Shown here: piece after piece, positions 8,302 to 16,989 of the stretch
How the letters are laid out: the number at the start of each line of letters is the position of its first letter
How positions within the stretch are numbered: position 1 is the stretch's first letter
DNA from: Marinobacter bryozoorum
GTDB taxonomy: Bacteria; Pseudomonadota; Gammaproteobacteria; Pseudomonadales; Oleiphilaceae
Assembly (NCBI RefSeq): GCF_023156245.1
Contig: NZ_JAKZAH010000022.1
Location: forward strand, 1 to 64,000
Direction of reading: 5' to 3'
DNA length: 64,000 nt
Made by a program: the position numbers and the translations under genes
Notes under the pieces: generated by a model
The model's database searches: none
Seen by the model: the letters and a program-made list of their open reading frames with translations, nothing else
Told to the model about the DNA's origin: nothing

Positions 8302-9939
8302 TCAGACCCGGAAGCGGCCGACCTGGTCCGTCAGTTGCCGGGCGTAGCCGGCCATGGATTCGCTGAGGGAGTTGAGGTCTGCCGAGCGGGTGTCGCTTTC
8401 GTTGGCCAGGTCATTGATGTCGGTGATATTGCGGTTGATCTCGTCGATTACCTGGGTCTGCTCCTCGGTGGCAGAGGCGACGCTGGAGTTGACATCGGTG
8501 ATGTCGCTCATGGCCTGCAGGATGGAGGACAGTTCAGTTTCCGCATCGGCGGCCAGCTTCTCGGTGGCGCCGGCCTGTTCACTGCCGGTTTCCATCACTG
8601 AAACGATATCGGATACCCCGGACTGCAGCGCCGTAATCATTTGCTGGATGTTTTCCGTGGACTGCTGGGTGCGCTGAGCCAGGGTGCGCACTTCGTCGGC
8701 TACTACCGCGAAGCCCCGACCCTGGTCGCCGGCCCTGGCAGCCTCGATGGCGGCGTTCAGTGCCAGCAGGTTGGTTTGTTCGGCGATGCCCCGGATCACA
8801 TCCAGTACCGAAGTGATGTTGTCGGAATCCGCCGACAGTTTGCGGATAACCTCCACCGCCTTGTCGATCTGCTGGGCCAGTCGGCGAACCTGCTCGGCGG
8901 ACTGTTCAACAATTTCGCCGCCCTTGCTGGCGTTGCCCTGGGCCGTGCGGGTAACTTCAGCCGCGCGGGAGGCATTACCTGCCACCTCTTCAACGGCGCT
9001 CTGCATCTGGTTGATGGCGGTGGCCACCATGTTGATGGATTCGGTCTGGCGGGAGACGCCGTCCCGGTTATCCGATGCTGATTGCTCAAGCTGGTTGGCG
9101 CCCGTGGAAAGCTGTTCGGACAGCCCCTGGATATTGCGGATCATGCCCTGGAGATTGGCCAGCACAGCGTTGAAGGACTCGGCCAGCTGCCCCAGGTCAT
9201 CATTGTTTTCCACCGGTACCCGCTGGGTCAGGTCGCCTTCGCCCTGGGCGATATTGTCCAGTTGGTCACGCAACACGCGAATGGCGGCGATGGTAAGTTT
9301 CATGATGGCAAGGAACACCAGAGTGGCAATGATCAGGGCTGCCAGGGTAACAACGATGGTGATGGTAACCGCCTGGTTCGCCTCGCTGGAGGCTTCCCCG
9401 GCCCGGTCCTGCGCAAGCTGGTCCGCCAGCTGGCCAGTGCGGTCGAAGTAATCGCGCACGGCATCGAAATGGGCGTCGGTTTCTGCACTGATCAACTCCC
9501 GGGCGCCGTAGGTATCACCGATTTCTGCCCTTTCAAGGGCAGCCTCGGCGGAGGTGATCCATTGCTCGAAAGTGGTGTCGAAACCTTCCATCTCAGCCCC
9601 GAAACCGGTACCTGACAAGCGTTCCCGGGCGCTGAGGATGCGGGTCCGGGCCTGTTCGGCATTTTCGTGGAAGGCGGCCAGCAGGTCCTCTGCGGCCTTG
9701 TTGCTTTCGCGGGCACGGATATAGCCATTCTGCGCGACCAGCGCCTGGTACAGGTCCCGGTCACCGTTCAGGATCTCGCTGGAGGCCGGCAACAGGTTTT
9801 CTGCCAGGAAATCGGTATCAGATACCAGGTTGCGGGCAGTGATAACACTGAGGGCGCCGAGGACAACCACGGCGATGGCAGTGATGACAAAGGGGAGGGC
9901 GATCTTGGTCCGAAAGCCCAGTGCGTTACCGATAGCCAT
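8302..9939 (-). CDS. Methyl-accepting chemotaxis protein
   Basis: Transmembrane chemoreceptor of 545 aa. It has a first TM helix at about residues 10-33, a helical periplasmic sensor of about 150 residues, a second TM near 188-208 ([20 protein letters not shown]), a HAMP domain at 210-262 and a long cytoplasmic coiled coil. The hairpin tip that contacts CheA/CheW is intact ([18 protein letters not shown]). Gln/Glu pairs flank it as methylation sites; no C-terminal CheR-tethering pentapeptide is seen. GGAG lies 8 nt before the ATG. The periplasmic ligand cannot be assigned. Confidence 0.93.
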   Translation of the reverse strand: MAIGNALGFRTKIALPFVITAIAVVVLGALSVITARNLVSDTDFLAENLLPASSEILNGDRDLYQALVAQNGYIRARESNKAAEDLLAAFHENAEQARTRILSARERLSGTGFGAEMEGFDTTFEQWITSAEAALERAEIGDTYGARELISAETDAHFDAVRDYFDRTGQLADQLAQDRAGEASSEANQAVTITIVVTLAALIIATLVFLAIMKLTIAAIRVLRDQLDNIAQGEGDLTQRVPVENNDDLGQLAESFNAVLANLQGMIRNIQGLSEQLSTGANQLEQSASDNRDGVSRQTESINMVATAINQMQSAVEEVAGNASRAAEVTRTAQGNASKGGEIVEQSAEQVRRLAQQIDKAVEVIRKLSADSDNITSVLDVIRGIAEQTNLLALNAAIEAARAGDQGRGFAVVADEVRTLAQRTQQSTENIQQMITALQSGVSDIVSVMETGSEQAGATEKLAADAETELSSILQAMSDITDVNSSVASATEEQTQVIDEINRNITDINDLANESDTRSADLNSLSESMAGYARQLTDQVGRFRV

Positions 9940-9982
9940 TGGTTTACTCCGGTTCTGAATACTTTTTAATAATTGTTCGAGA

Positions 9983-10010
9983 AGTATAACCGGAAGTGTT
10001 GATTTGGAAA
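9983..10010 (-). promoter_or_regulatory. Sigma-70-like promoter of the chemoreceptor
   Basis: On the minus strand, -35 TTTCCA and -10 TATACT (5 of 6) are separated by 16 bp and lie about 45 nt before the chemoreceptor ATG. The -35 is weak. I did not find a convincing flagellar sigma-28 match. Confidence 0.4.
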
Positions 10011-10065
10011 CTGTTCAGCGTTTGATCTATGTCTATTTTTTGTATCGGTAGGTAAACGCGGGTTA

Positions 10066-10143
10066 TCAGCAGGCCGAACGCAACAGCCGGCGGCATCCGG
10101 TGCAGTAGTGGATGTCGATGTGGTGGCGGCGATCTTCGGACAT
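10066..10143 (-). pseudogene. Truncated head of a SelT/SelW/SelH (Rdx) family gene
   Basis: A 25-codon frame begins at an ATG overlapping the end of the upstream hydrolase gene (TGATGTCATG) and reads MSEDRRHHIDIHYCTGCRR then LLRSAC before TGA TAA. The first 24 residues match the start of bacterial Rdx proteins: a beta strand, the redox CxxC (HYCTGC) and the beginning of the R-x-LLRA helix. The remaining 60 or so residues of the family are missing, and I cannot find them in other frames nearby. The TGA is after the CxxC and followed at once by TAA, so it is not a selenocysteine codon. Most likely a gene broken by deletion; a functional micropeptide is less likely. Confidence 0.6.
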
Positions 10144-10147
10144 GACA

Positions 10148-10789
10148 TCACCCCCGATGATCGGAAACAAACGGGTTGGTCTGGCGCTCGTGTTCGAAGG
10201 TGGACATAGGACCATGGCCGGGCACGAAGCGTACCTCATCCCCCAGCGGGAAGAGCTTTTCCCGGATTGACCGGATCAGCTGGTTGTAATCACCCCTTGG
10301 AAAGTCGGTGCGGCCAATGGCGCCGTTGAACAGCACATCACCCACCTGGGCAAAACCGGTGGGGCGGTGGAAGAAAACCACGTGGCCCGGCGTGTGTCCG
10401 GGGCAGTGCAGCACTTCCAGCTCCTGGTCGCCGAAGGTGACCCGGTCGCCATCCTCCAGCCAGCGGGTGGGGGTGAACCGGTCGGCATGGGCGAAGCCGA
10501 AGCGCTGGCTCTGCATGGGCAGCCCCTCGATCCAGAACTCGTCGTCCCGGTGCGGGCCTTCTACGGGCAAGCCGGCCTGTTCCATCAGTGCCGCGACCCC
10601 ACCAGCGTGGTCGATATGACCGTGGGTAACCAGGATCTTTTCCAGTTCAATGCCCTCTTCCCCGACCGCCGCCATGATCTGATCCATATCGCCGCCCGGA
10701 TCAATAACCACTCCCTTGCCGGAGTCTTCGCACCAGAGCAGGGTGCAGTTCTGCTGGAATGGCGTAACTGGGATAACGCGGACTTTCAT
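10148..10789 (-). CDS. Glyoxalase-II-like metallo-beta-lactamase hydrolase (YcbL type)
   Basis: Cytoplasmic 213-aa hydrolase of the short glyoxalase II group. The metal motif THGHIDHAGG is at about residues 55-64, with the third His in HCPGHTPGHV near 130, the bridging Asp in VGDVLFNGAIGRTDFP near 150-160 and the last His in VPGHGP near 191. The extra C-terminal substrate domain of GloB is absent, as in YcbL. Likely substrates are S-lactoylglutathione or related thioesters. The downstream Rdx remnant starts inside its stop region, suggesting the two once formed a translationally coupled pair. Confidence 0.9.
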   Translation of the reverse strand: MKVRVIPVTPFQQNCTLLWCEDSGKGVVIDPGGDMDQIMAAVGEEGIELEKILVTHGHIDHAGGVAALMEQAGLPVEGPHRDDEFWIEGLPMQSQRFGFAHADRFTPTRWLEDGDRVTFGDQELEVLHCPGHTPGHVVFFHRPTGFAQVGDVLFNGAIGRTDFPRGDYNQLIRSIREKLFPLGDEVRFVPGHGPMSTFEHERQTNPFVSDHRG

Positions 10790-10863
10790 GGAATGGCCCC
10801 GAATCAGGTTTGGCGAGTAGGCGGGAGTATATAGGCTTGTGGATGGGTGGTAAAAGCTGGTCC

Positions 10864-11802
10864 TCAGCTGCGGCTGTCAACCCGATCCCTGCCGGCTTCC
10901 TTGGCCCTGAAAAGTGCCTTGTCTGCCTGTCGAAGCAGGTCGTCCAGGGTGAACTCCCTGCCACTGGAGGCTGCAATGCCAAAGCTTGCAGTACAGCGAA
11001 CCTTGCCGCCGGTCACCGGGAATATCTGGTTGCCGAAGGCCTGCTGTAGCCGCTGGGCCAGGTAACGTGCCTTGGGCAGATCGGTGGCGGGCAGAAGGAT
11101 GGCGAACTCTTCCCCGCCGAGCCGGGCAACGATATCCGACTCCCTGACGGTACGGCGCGCCGTTGCCGCCAGTCCGCGAAGCACGGTGTCGCCGGCGGCA
11201 TGGCCCCAGCGATCGTTCACCTGCTTGAAATGGTCCAGGTCGAACATGATCACAGCCACTGGCTCACCGGAACGCCGGGCCTGGCTGATCACCTGGTTGC
11301 TCAGGTTGAAGAACGCGCGGCGGTTATTGAGGCCCGTGAGTTCGTCGGTGTCGGCCAGCGTTTCGGCCCGGGTCTTGGCTTCCTGTAGTGCCTGTTCCAT
11401 CTCCTTGCGGTCGGTGATGTCGGTGGCGATTTCCATTCGCACCAGTCGACCGTCAATCCAGCGGATTGCCTGGTCGCGGCACTGGTACCAGCGGTTATTG
11501 GCGGTGTTCTGGAACTCCCAGACCACCGGCCCGGTCGGGCTGCCCTCAGCATCTACCAGTTGCGGGTTGGTACAAAACGCACAGGGTCCGTCCTGGTCCT
11601 TCTGTAATACTTGCCAGCACTTCTTTTGCCCGACCTTGCCCCAGAATTGCTTGCCGTAGTCGTTAAAGAAGATCAGGTCGTAGGTGTCCATGTCCGACAC
11701 GTAGACCAGCGCGTCCAGGCTATTGAGTACGGTAGCTATGGCCTGGTAGCTGAGGTCTTCGGAATGCGGCACATCCACAGGGTCTGGTGAGGACGGATTC
11801 AT
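10864..11802 (-). CDS. PAS-GGDEF diguanylate cyclase
   Basis: A 312-aa cytoplasmic c-di-GMP synthase. Residues about 20-135 form a PAS domain (YVSDMDTYDLIFFNDYGKQ) with Cys residues in the GPCAFCTN loop that might bind metal or sense redox. Residues about 145-305 form a GGDEF domain with the metal site FDLDHFKQVND and the active-site signature RLGGEEFAIL. The RxxD inhibitory site is not evident at the expected position. Separated from its neighbours by 60-170 nt. Confidence 0.92.
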   Translation of the reverse strand: MNPSSPDPVDVPHSEDLSYQAIATVLNSLDALVYVSDMDTYDLIFFNDYGKQFWGKVGQKKCWQVLQKDQDGPCAFCTNPQLVDAEGSPTGPVVWEFQNTANNRWYQCRDQAIRWIDGRLVRMEIATDITDRKEMEQALQEAKTRAETLADTDELTGLNNRRAFFNLSNQVISQARRSGEPVAVIMFDLDHFKQVNDRWGHAAGDTVLRGLAATARRTVRESDIVARLGGEEFAILLPATDLPKARYLAQRLQQAFGNQIFPVTGGKVRCTASFGIAASSGREFTLDDLLRQADKALFRAKEAGRDRVDSRS

Positions 11803-11969
11803 GGTAAGGGCTTCATCGGAATTATTGAGGCTTTCCTCCCAAGTCTACCATTTTTCCGCGGCCCGGCATGTAGGTTTTATGTACAAGGCGAAGCCTTGTG
11901 GAGGCATCCAGAAACAACGGATCAGTCGTTCGGAGGGTGCCATGAACCTGTGAGACAGGCGGTGATTGC

Positions 11970-12875
11970 TCAGGCTTGTTCACTGACGGTTGTTGAACGA
12001 CCGGCACCACGCAACATGGCGTGCAATAGCTCCTCCGCATCGAACTTGGTAAGCGCTTCGTTGGCCCCCACCTGTTGCGCGTAGCTGACGCTCATCTCAC
12101 TGTTCAGTGAGGTGTGGAGGATGACATAGGGCTGGTGCATGGAGCGGTCATCCCTCAGGTGGAAGGTAAGCTCATAGCCGTCCATGCCCGGCATCTCGAT
12201 ATCACTCACCAGGATGTTGACCGGACTCTGCTCCTGGTTGGCCGCAACAATTTTGTCCAGGGCGGTCTGGCCGTTGCCGGTGACTTCGTAGGGGATGTTT
12301 TCCCGGTCCAGGGCCTCGGCAAGCTGGCGGCGGGCCACCTGGGAATCGTCCACCATCAGGATACGTTGTTCCCGCAGGGTTTCCCGCTCCAGGTCGGTGA
12401 GCTGGGAAGGCTTGGCTCGCATGGATTCCGGGTATACCCGCGCCAGCAGCAGCTCCACGTCCATCAGCTGCACCAGGTCGTTGTCGATCTGTAACAGTCC
12501 GGTGATAAACGCCTGGTCGCCCAGGGCCCGGGGTGGCGCCTGCACCTGTTTCCAGTTGGCCTCGACGATGCGGTCCACGCTGCGTACCAGGAAGCCGATT
12601 TCCTGGCGCTGGATATCGGTGACAATGATGGACGCGGTCTTGCGGGCCTCGGCATCCAGGGCCGGGTAGCCCACGGCAGCCGCCATATCGATCACCGGCA
12701 CCGCGGAGCCCCGGAAGTTCATGGTGCCCATCACCGCCGGATGACTGTGGGGGATCTGGGTCAGCCGCTGGATGGGCATGATTTCCCGGATCTTCAGGGT
12801 ACCAAGGGCCGACAGTCGGTTGCCGGCCAGGCGGAACAGCAGGAGTTTCTGGGGTACGGCACTGGCTTCGGTCAT
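11970..12875 (-). CDS. cheV: Chemotaxis coupling/response protein CheV
   Basis: About 301 aa with an N-terminal CheW-like coupling domain (residues about 10-150, including MNFRGSAVPVIDMA) and a C-terminal receiver domain (about 170-295). The receiver shows the DD acidic pair (ILMVDDSQVARR), the phospho-acceptor Asp in LVSDIEMPGMDG and a K near the end (LTKFDAEE). CheV links receptors to CheA and is thought to buffer phosphate. The ATG at 12875 (MTEASAVPQ) was preferred because GGAAG lies before it and the CheW domain begins soon after. It is not in a che operon here. Confidence 0.92.
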   Translation of the reverse strand: MTEASAVPQKLLLFRLAGNRLSALGTLKIREIMPIQRLTQIPHSHPAVMGTMNFRGSAVPVIDMAAAVGYPALDAEARKTASIIVTDIQRQEIGFLVRSVDRIVEANWKQVQAPPRALGDQAFITGLLQIDNDLVQLMDVELLLARVYPESMRAKPSQLTDLERETLREQRILMVDDSQVARRQLAEALDRENIPYEVTGNGQTALDKIVAANQEQSPVNILVSDIEMPGMDGYELTFHLRDDRSMHQPYVILHTSLNSEMSVSYAQQVGANEALTKFDAEELLHAMLRGAGRSTTVSEQA

Positions 12876-12999
12876 GGAGCTTCCGGTGGTTTTGCAGGTC
12901 AGTGGACTGCTATAGCGTAGCCCATAGCGATGTAACACTGCAGGCTAGGTTTGTTTCCGTTTGTACTCCCTCTGTTTTTCGGTCCCCAAGCAGGAATCT

Positions 13000-15900
13000 T
13001 TAGCCGTTACCGAAAATATCCTGGAGATAACGGCCGCTCTGCATCAGCCCCTGTAACCACTGTGAGGCCTCCTCCCGCGACCGGTTCCCACAGGTTTCGG
13101 CGATGCGGATCAGGCAGTCACGCACGGCCGGTGCCATACGGGCTCCCTCGCCACAGACATACACCGGGGCGCCGCTTTCCAGCAACTGCCAGACTTCCTC
13201 CCGCTGCGCCCAGAGCGCGTCCTGCACATAGCGGCGGGAGTAGTCCGCAAGGGCCGAGTAGGCCGGGTAGATGGTGACGACCCCCTGATCCTGCCAGTGG
13301 TCCATGTCGTTCGCATACAGGCGGTCATGGTCCGGATGGCGACAGCCGGTGAACAGCCAGCTACCGGCCACACGCTGCCCTTGTTCACGCTGCAGGTTCC
13401 GCTCTTCAAGGAAGGCGCGGAAGGGGGCGAGGCCGGTGCCGGCCCCGATCAGGATCATGGGTTGCGACGGATCGGCCACCGGTGCAAAGGGCGGGGTTGG
13501 CGTACGGATCTCCGCCAGAACCTCATCGCCGGGAGCCAGGTCTTTCAGCAGGCTGGTGGCTACGCCCCGGTATTCGCCCCGGCCGGACCAGGCCGGCGCT
13601 GCCACGGTACCCACGGTCAGCCGAACCTGCCTCGGATGCGCCTTGGCGCTGGAAGAAATGGAATAGAACCGGGGCCGCAGCGGCGGGCACAGGGCAGCGA
13701 AGACTTCCAGCGGCAGCTCCACCGCCGGGTAGTGTTCCAGCAGGTCCAGGACCGATTGACGCTGCCCATGAATCTCATGGTGGTAGCGATCGTGGTTTTC
13801 CGCCAGTTGCGTCAGTGAGTCCCGGGTATGGGGACAGGGGCTGTGGGCTGCCAGGACTCGCAGGTCCCGGCGGCTGGCGGGCTCCTGCAGTTCCATGAAC
13901 TGGCCGAGTAATTGGCCGACGCTCAGGGTGGTGCCTGTGGGCAGGTGAGCGGGGCAATGCTGGTGGTCGGTCTGGACCAGCTCCGAGGGCGTTACCTGGA
14001 GGCGCCGGCAGGCCCGGTGAACCAGGTCCTCCCGGTTGGTGGGATAGACGGCGAGGTGGTCCCCGGTCTGGTAGTCCATGCCCTCCGGCAGCTCCAGCAG
14101 GATGTCCCTGGTCGAAGCCAGGGTCCGGGTGCCGGTGAAGTCCGGGAGTGCATCCGCGTCTTTTACCAGTTCACGGTTATGGATGACAGTCAGCCATTGC
14201 GCCCGCGCGGGTAGCACTTGAGCACGGGTATTGCGGCTGTCCACCAAGGTGATGGGCCGGGCAATGCTGGCCGGATCGCGCTGTGACGACTCTCCCAGTG
14301 TCTGCCAGAAGTCGCCGAGCCAGTCCTCGACCGCCCCGTCAAAGTCGCCGTTACCGTCAGCAGCACCCCGTTCCAGCAGGCGGGTGGCGCCCGTGGTTGC
14401 CAGGGCATCATCCACCCGACGGGGGAAGGCCTGGTAGTTGACCCACTGGGTGTTACCACAACCCAGGACCGCAAAGCGCAGCCCCGGGCGTTTTATCCCG
14501 GAAAGGCCCTTTTCATCCAGCAGGGCCTCGAAGGCCCTTGCACTGTCCGGTGCATACCCGTTGTAGGTGGCGGTGACCACCACCAGTATTCCGCTTTCCG
14601 GCAGGTGCTCCGCCAGGTCATCCAGGGGCACGCTGCGGGCGTCGAAGTCCAGGTCACCGGCCCGGTTGGCCAGCTCCTCGGCGATGTCCCGAGCGGTGCC
14701 CAGGGCGGAACCCCAGGCAACGGTGAAGGGCTCGCCTTCGCCGCTGACCCCGTGGTGTTCCGGTGTAGTGGCTTCGCTAACTGCGAAACTGGCGGTATGG
14801 GTCACCAGCCGGTCATGTTCCTTGCGGCGGCGCACCCGCAGATAGAAGTGGTCGGGCTTGAGGGTCAGGGTTTCCTTGATATCCAGCCGGTAATCGTGGG
14901 GGTCATAGAGGGCAAAGCGCTGCAGGATCATGGCCAGCGCCAGCTTGGCCTCGGTCAGGGCAAACTGCCGCCCGATGCAGGCCCGCTGGCCATTGCCGAA
15001 GGGCTTGTAGCCGTGGGGGTGGATCTTCGCCTCGTTCTCCGGCAGGAAGCGGTCGATATCGAACACATCCGGGTTGTCCCACACCTTCGGGTCCCGGTGC
15101 AGGGACGGCAGGTGAATGGAGATGCCCTGGTTGCGGGGCAGCCGGTATCGGCCGCCGATCACTTCATCCTCGTAGGGCGCCACCATGAAGGCCGGCGCGG
15201 TGGGCCACATGCGCAGGGACTCTTTCAGCACCCGTTCAATCACGTCCAGTTGTGCCAGGTGGCGGTACTCCGGAGCCGTGTCGCCGGGCAGTACCCGGTC
15301 CACTTCGGCATAGGCCCGGGCCAGCACGTGGGGGTTACGCAGCAGGAAGTAGAGCGTAAAGGTCAGCAGCCCGCTGGTGGTTTCATGGCCGGCCACCAGG
15401 AAGGTGAGCACCTGGTGGCGGATGTTCAGGTCGTCCAGGGGCTCGCCGGTCTCCGGGTCTTCCGCCTTCAGCATCAGGTTGAGCAGGTCATTGCTGTCGG
15501 TGGGGGTTTCACGGCGCTGGCGGATCACCTCGTCCACCAGTTCGTTCATGGTGTCGATATCGGCCAGGTACTCCGGCGGGTCCTTGCGAAAGCGCTCGAG
15601 CATGGGCAGGCGGGTCAGCTTGGCCATATTGGCGGCCAGTACCCGCACCATGGATCCCAGGAACGGATGCAGGTCCCGGGACTGGAAGGAGTCGAACCGG
15701 TAGTTGAAGCCGGCCAGGGAGATGGTGTCCAGGGTCAGCCGGGTCATGTCATCGGCCACCAGCAGGTCTTCGCCCTCATGGGCCTGCCAGTGATCGCAAA
15801 GTTGCCCGGCCACTTCCCGCATGGCCTCGAAATAGCCTTTCATGGACCGCTGGCTGAAGGCCGGCATCAGGATGCGATGGGCCTTGCCCCAGGCGGCTTC

Positions 15901-16221
15901 ATCACTCTTGGCGGTGAACAGGCCGTCGCCCACAATATCCCGCAGCAGGGACAACGGTGGCCGGATCACCTTGCGGAAGCGGGTCTCGTCGCAGAGTTCC
16001 GCCACCAGGTCCGCCGAGAAGGCAAAGGGGATCCGGGTGCCGGCAAAGTCCATCTCGAAGATGCCATCGAAATCCCGGGAGACCTCCAGGAAGTACTGGG
16101 CCATGTGGTCCTTGGGGATCTGCAGCAGGTTACCGAGCAACGGTAGTCGTGGCGGGTGGGGGAACGGCTGCAGTTGCTCTGCTGACTGGGTCTGGCTGGG
16201 CGCGCCCGGGTTATGGCTCAT
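13000..16221 (-). CDS. CYP102-type self-sufficient cytochrome P450-reductase fusion
   Basis: A 1073-aa fatty-acid hydroxylase of the P450 BM3 architecture. Residues 1-470 are the P450: I-helix AGHETT (277-282), ExxR at 334-337 and the heme loop PFGNGQRACIG with Cys415 as ligand. Phe102 in GDGLFT matches BM3 Phe87 over the heme. Residues about 490-640 are a flavodoxin-like FMN domain (VTATYNGYAPDSA), followed by an FAD domain (RFYSISSSAKAHP) and the NADPH site (GAGTGLAPFRAFL, VCGEGARMAP). Expected reaction: NADPH-dependent sub-terminal hydroxylation of fatty acids. No clear Shine-Dalgarno precedes the ATG. Transcribed from a promoter carrying two TetR-type operators. Confidence 0.95.
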   Translation of the reverse strand: MSHNPGAPSQTQSAEQLQPFPHPPRLPLLGNLLQIPKDHMAQYFLEVSRDFDGIFEMDFAGTRIPFAFSADLVAELCDETRFRKVIRPPLSLLRDIVGDGLFTAKSDEAAWGKAHRILMPAFSQRSMKGYFEAMREVAGQLCDHWQAHEGEDLLVADDMTRLTLDTISLAGFNYRFDSFQSRDLHPFLGSMVRVLAANMAKLTRLPMLERFRKDPPEYLADIDTMNELVDEVIRQRRETPTDSNDLLNLMLKAEDPETGEPLDDLNIRHQVLTFLVAGHETTSGLLTFTLYFLLRNPHVLARAYAEVDRVLPGDTAPEYRHLAQLDVIERVLKESLRMWPTAPAFMVAPYEDEVIGGRYRLPRNQGISIHLPSLHRDPKVWDNPDVFDIDRFLPENEAKIHPHGYKPFGNGQRACIGRQFALTEAKLALAMILQRFALYDPHDYRLDIKETLTLKPDHFYLRVRRRKEHDRLVTHTASFAVSEATTPEHHGVSGEGEPFTVAWGSALGTARDIAEELANRAGDLDFDARSVPLDDLAEHLPESGILVVVTATYNGYAPDSARAFEALLDEKGLSGIKRPGLRFAVLGCGNTQWVNYQAFPRRVDDALATTGATRLLERGAADGNGDFDGAVEDWLGDFWQTLGESSQRDPASIARPITLVDSRNTRAQVLPARAQWLTVIHNRELVKDADALPDFTGTRTLASTRDILLELPEGMDYQTGDHLAVYPTNREDLVHRACRRLQVTPSELVQTDHQHCPAHLPTGTTLSVGQLLGQFMELQEPASRRDLRVLAAHSPCPHTRDSLTQLAENHDRYHHEIHGQRQSVLDLLEHYPAVELPLEVFAALCPPLRPRFYSISSSAKAHPRQVRLTVGTVAAPAWSGRGEYRGVATSLLKDLAPGDEVLAEIRTPTPPFAPVADPSQPMILIGAGTGLAPFRAFLEERNLQREQGQRVAGSWLFTGCRHPDHDRLYANDMDHWQDQGVVTIYPAYSALADYSRRYVQDALWAQREEVWQLLESGAPVYVCGEGARMAPAVRDCLIRIAETCGNRSREEASQWLQGLMQSGRYLQDIFGNG

Positions 16222-16235
16222 GGTCGTTATTGTTG

Positions 16236-16250
16236 CCTTACACTGTAGGG
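16236..16250. promoter_or_regulatory. TetR-type operator, site 1
   Basis: CCTTAC-ACT-GTAGGG, a 15-bp near-palindrome (one mismatch) at the expected transcription start of the P450 gene. It repeats site 2 with 29 bp between centres. Confidence 0.75.
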
Positions 16251-16258
16251 TTGGTAAA

Positions 16259-16287
16259 AATCTACCTTACGGTGTAAGGCTGGTCAA
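16259..16287 (-). promoter_or_regulatory. P450 promoter with embedded operator
   Basis: On the minus strand, -35 TTGACC (16282-16287) and -10 TAGATT (16259-16264) are separated by exactly 17 bp. The spacer is filled by operator site 2, so bound repressor would block RNA polymerase. Start of transcription should fall near 16252, about 30 nt before the P450 ATG. Confidence 0.65.
16265..16279. promoter_or_regulatory. TetR-type operator, site 2
   Basis: Perfect palindrome CCTTAC-GGT-GTAAGG lying inside the -35/-10 spacer of the P450 promoter, between the divergent P450 and tetR genes. Probably bound by the adjacent TetR protein. Confidence 0.78.
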
Positions 16288-16341
16288 TCACTGTTGATCC
16301 GGGCATCATTGACTGCGTCCATGTAAACGAAGGAATCAGTG

Positions 16342-16959
16342 ATGGCTCGCCCCGGTACCCGGCAGCAACGACAACCCCTGAGCCCTGAGCGGATCTATCG
16401 CGCCGCCCTGGTGCTGATTGAAGAGAACGGCGCGGATGATCTGAGCATGCGCAAGCTGGCCGGCACGCTGGGGGTGGATGCCATGTCGCTCTATCACCAT
16501 GTGGAGAGCAAGCAGGCGCTGTTGCAGGGGGTGTTCCAGACCGTTCAGGAAGAACTGGACCTGCCGGAGCCCATGCCGGCGGACTGGAAGGAAGCCTTGC
16601 GGCAGTTGGGGCAGGGATTTCATCAGCTGGCCCAGCGCTATCCACGGGTGTTTCCACCCATGATCACCAGCTCCTGGGGGACCGAACGGGAGCGGGAGAT
16701 TTTTCACTATATCCAGCGGGCACTGCACAAGGCCGGCGTGGCGGAACAGGACATGCCGCGAGCTACCAGCGCGCTCTATACGTTCGGTATTGGTATGGCC
16801 AATGTGGCGGCCAATGGCCTGCGGTTACGCCCCTTGTACGGCGAACCGGAACCGGTAAACGAAGAGTCGGCCCACGGTACCAGTGACGCGGATGCGCAGT
16901 TCAGTATCGAGATGATGCTGGCGGGGATTGAAAGCCTGGTTTCGGAAGGACGTCACTGA
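16342..16959 (+). CDS. TetR-family repressor divergent to the P450 gene
   Basis: A 205-aa DNA-binding regulator. Residues about 15-60 form the TetR helix-turn-helix (RIYRAALVLIEENG then LSMRKLAGTLGVDAMSLYHHV). The rest is an all-helical ligand-binding and dimerisation domain of the TetR_C type. AAGGAA lies 6 nt before the ATG at 16342; a GTG three bases upstream is a poorer choice. By analogy to the BM3R1 repressor of Bacillus CYP102A1 it probably represses the P450 fusion until a fatty acid or similar ligand binds. That link is an inference from position and operators. Confidence 0.92.
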   Translation: MARPGTRQQRQPLSPERIYRAALVLIEENGADDLSMRKLAGTLGVDAMSLYHHVESKQALLQGVFQTVQEELDLPEPMPADWKEALRQLGQGFHQLAQRYPRVFPPMITSSWGTEREREIFHYIQRALHKAGVAEQDMPRATSALYTFGIGMANVAANGLRLRPLYGEPEPVNEESAHGTSDADAQFSIEMMLAGIESLVSEGRH

Positions 16960-16980
16960 CCAGGAGTCCCTGATCAGTGA
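16953..16980. terminator. Hairpin between convergent tetR and SDR genes
   Basis: TCACTGACCAGG / CCTGATCAGTGA with a 4-nt loop and one mismatch spans the tetR stop codon and ends 10 nt before the convergent dehydrogenase stop. No U-run, so it may act as a weak two-way barrier. Confidence 0.35.
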
Positions 16981-16989
16981 CGTGTGCGG

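Noticed and set aside
10066..10068. TGA of the Rdx remnant as a selenocysteine codon
   Set aside because: The TGA lies after a CxxC with both cysteines present, the next codon is TAA, and no downstream hairpin at the proper distance was seen.
9966..10151. A 61-codon minus-strand frame starting at 10151 over the Rdx remnant
   Set aside because: It reads a different frame from the HYCTGC segment, is Thr/Ser-rich with no family resemblance, and has no ribosome site. The 25-codon frame explains the sequence better.
14605..16146. 513-codon open frame opposite the P450 domain
   Set aside because: Antisense shadow of the CYP102-like gene; no recognisable domain or ribosome site.
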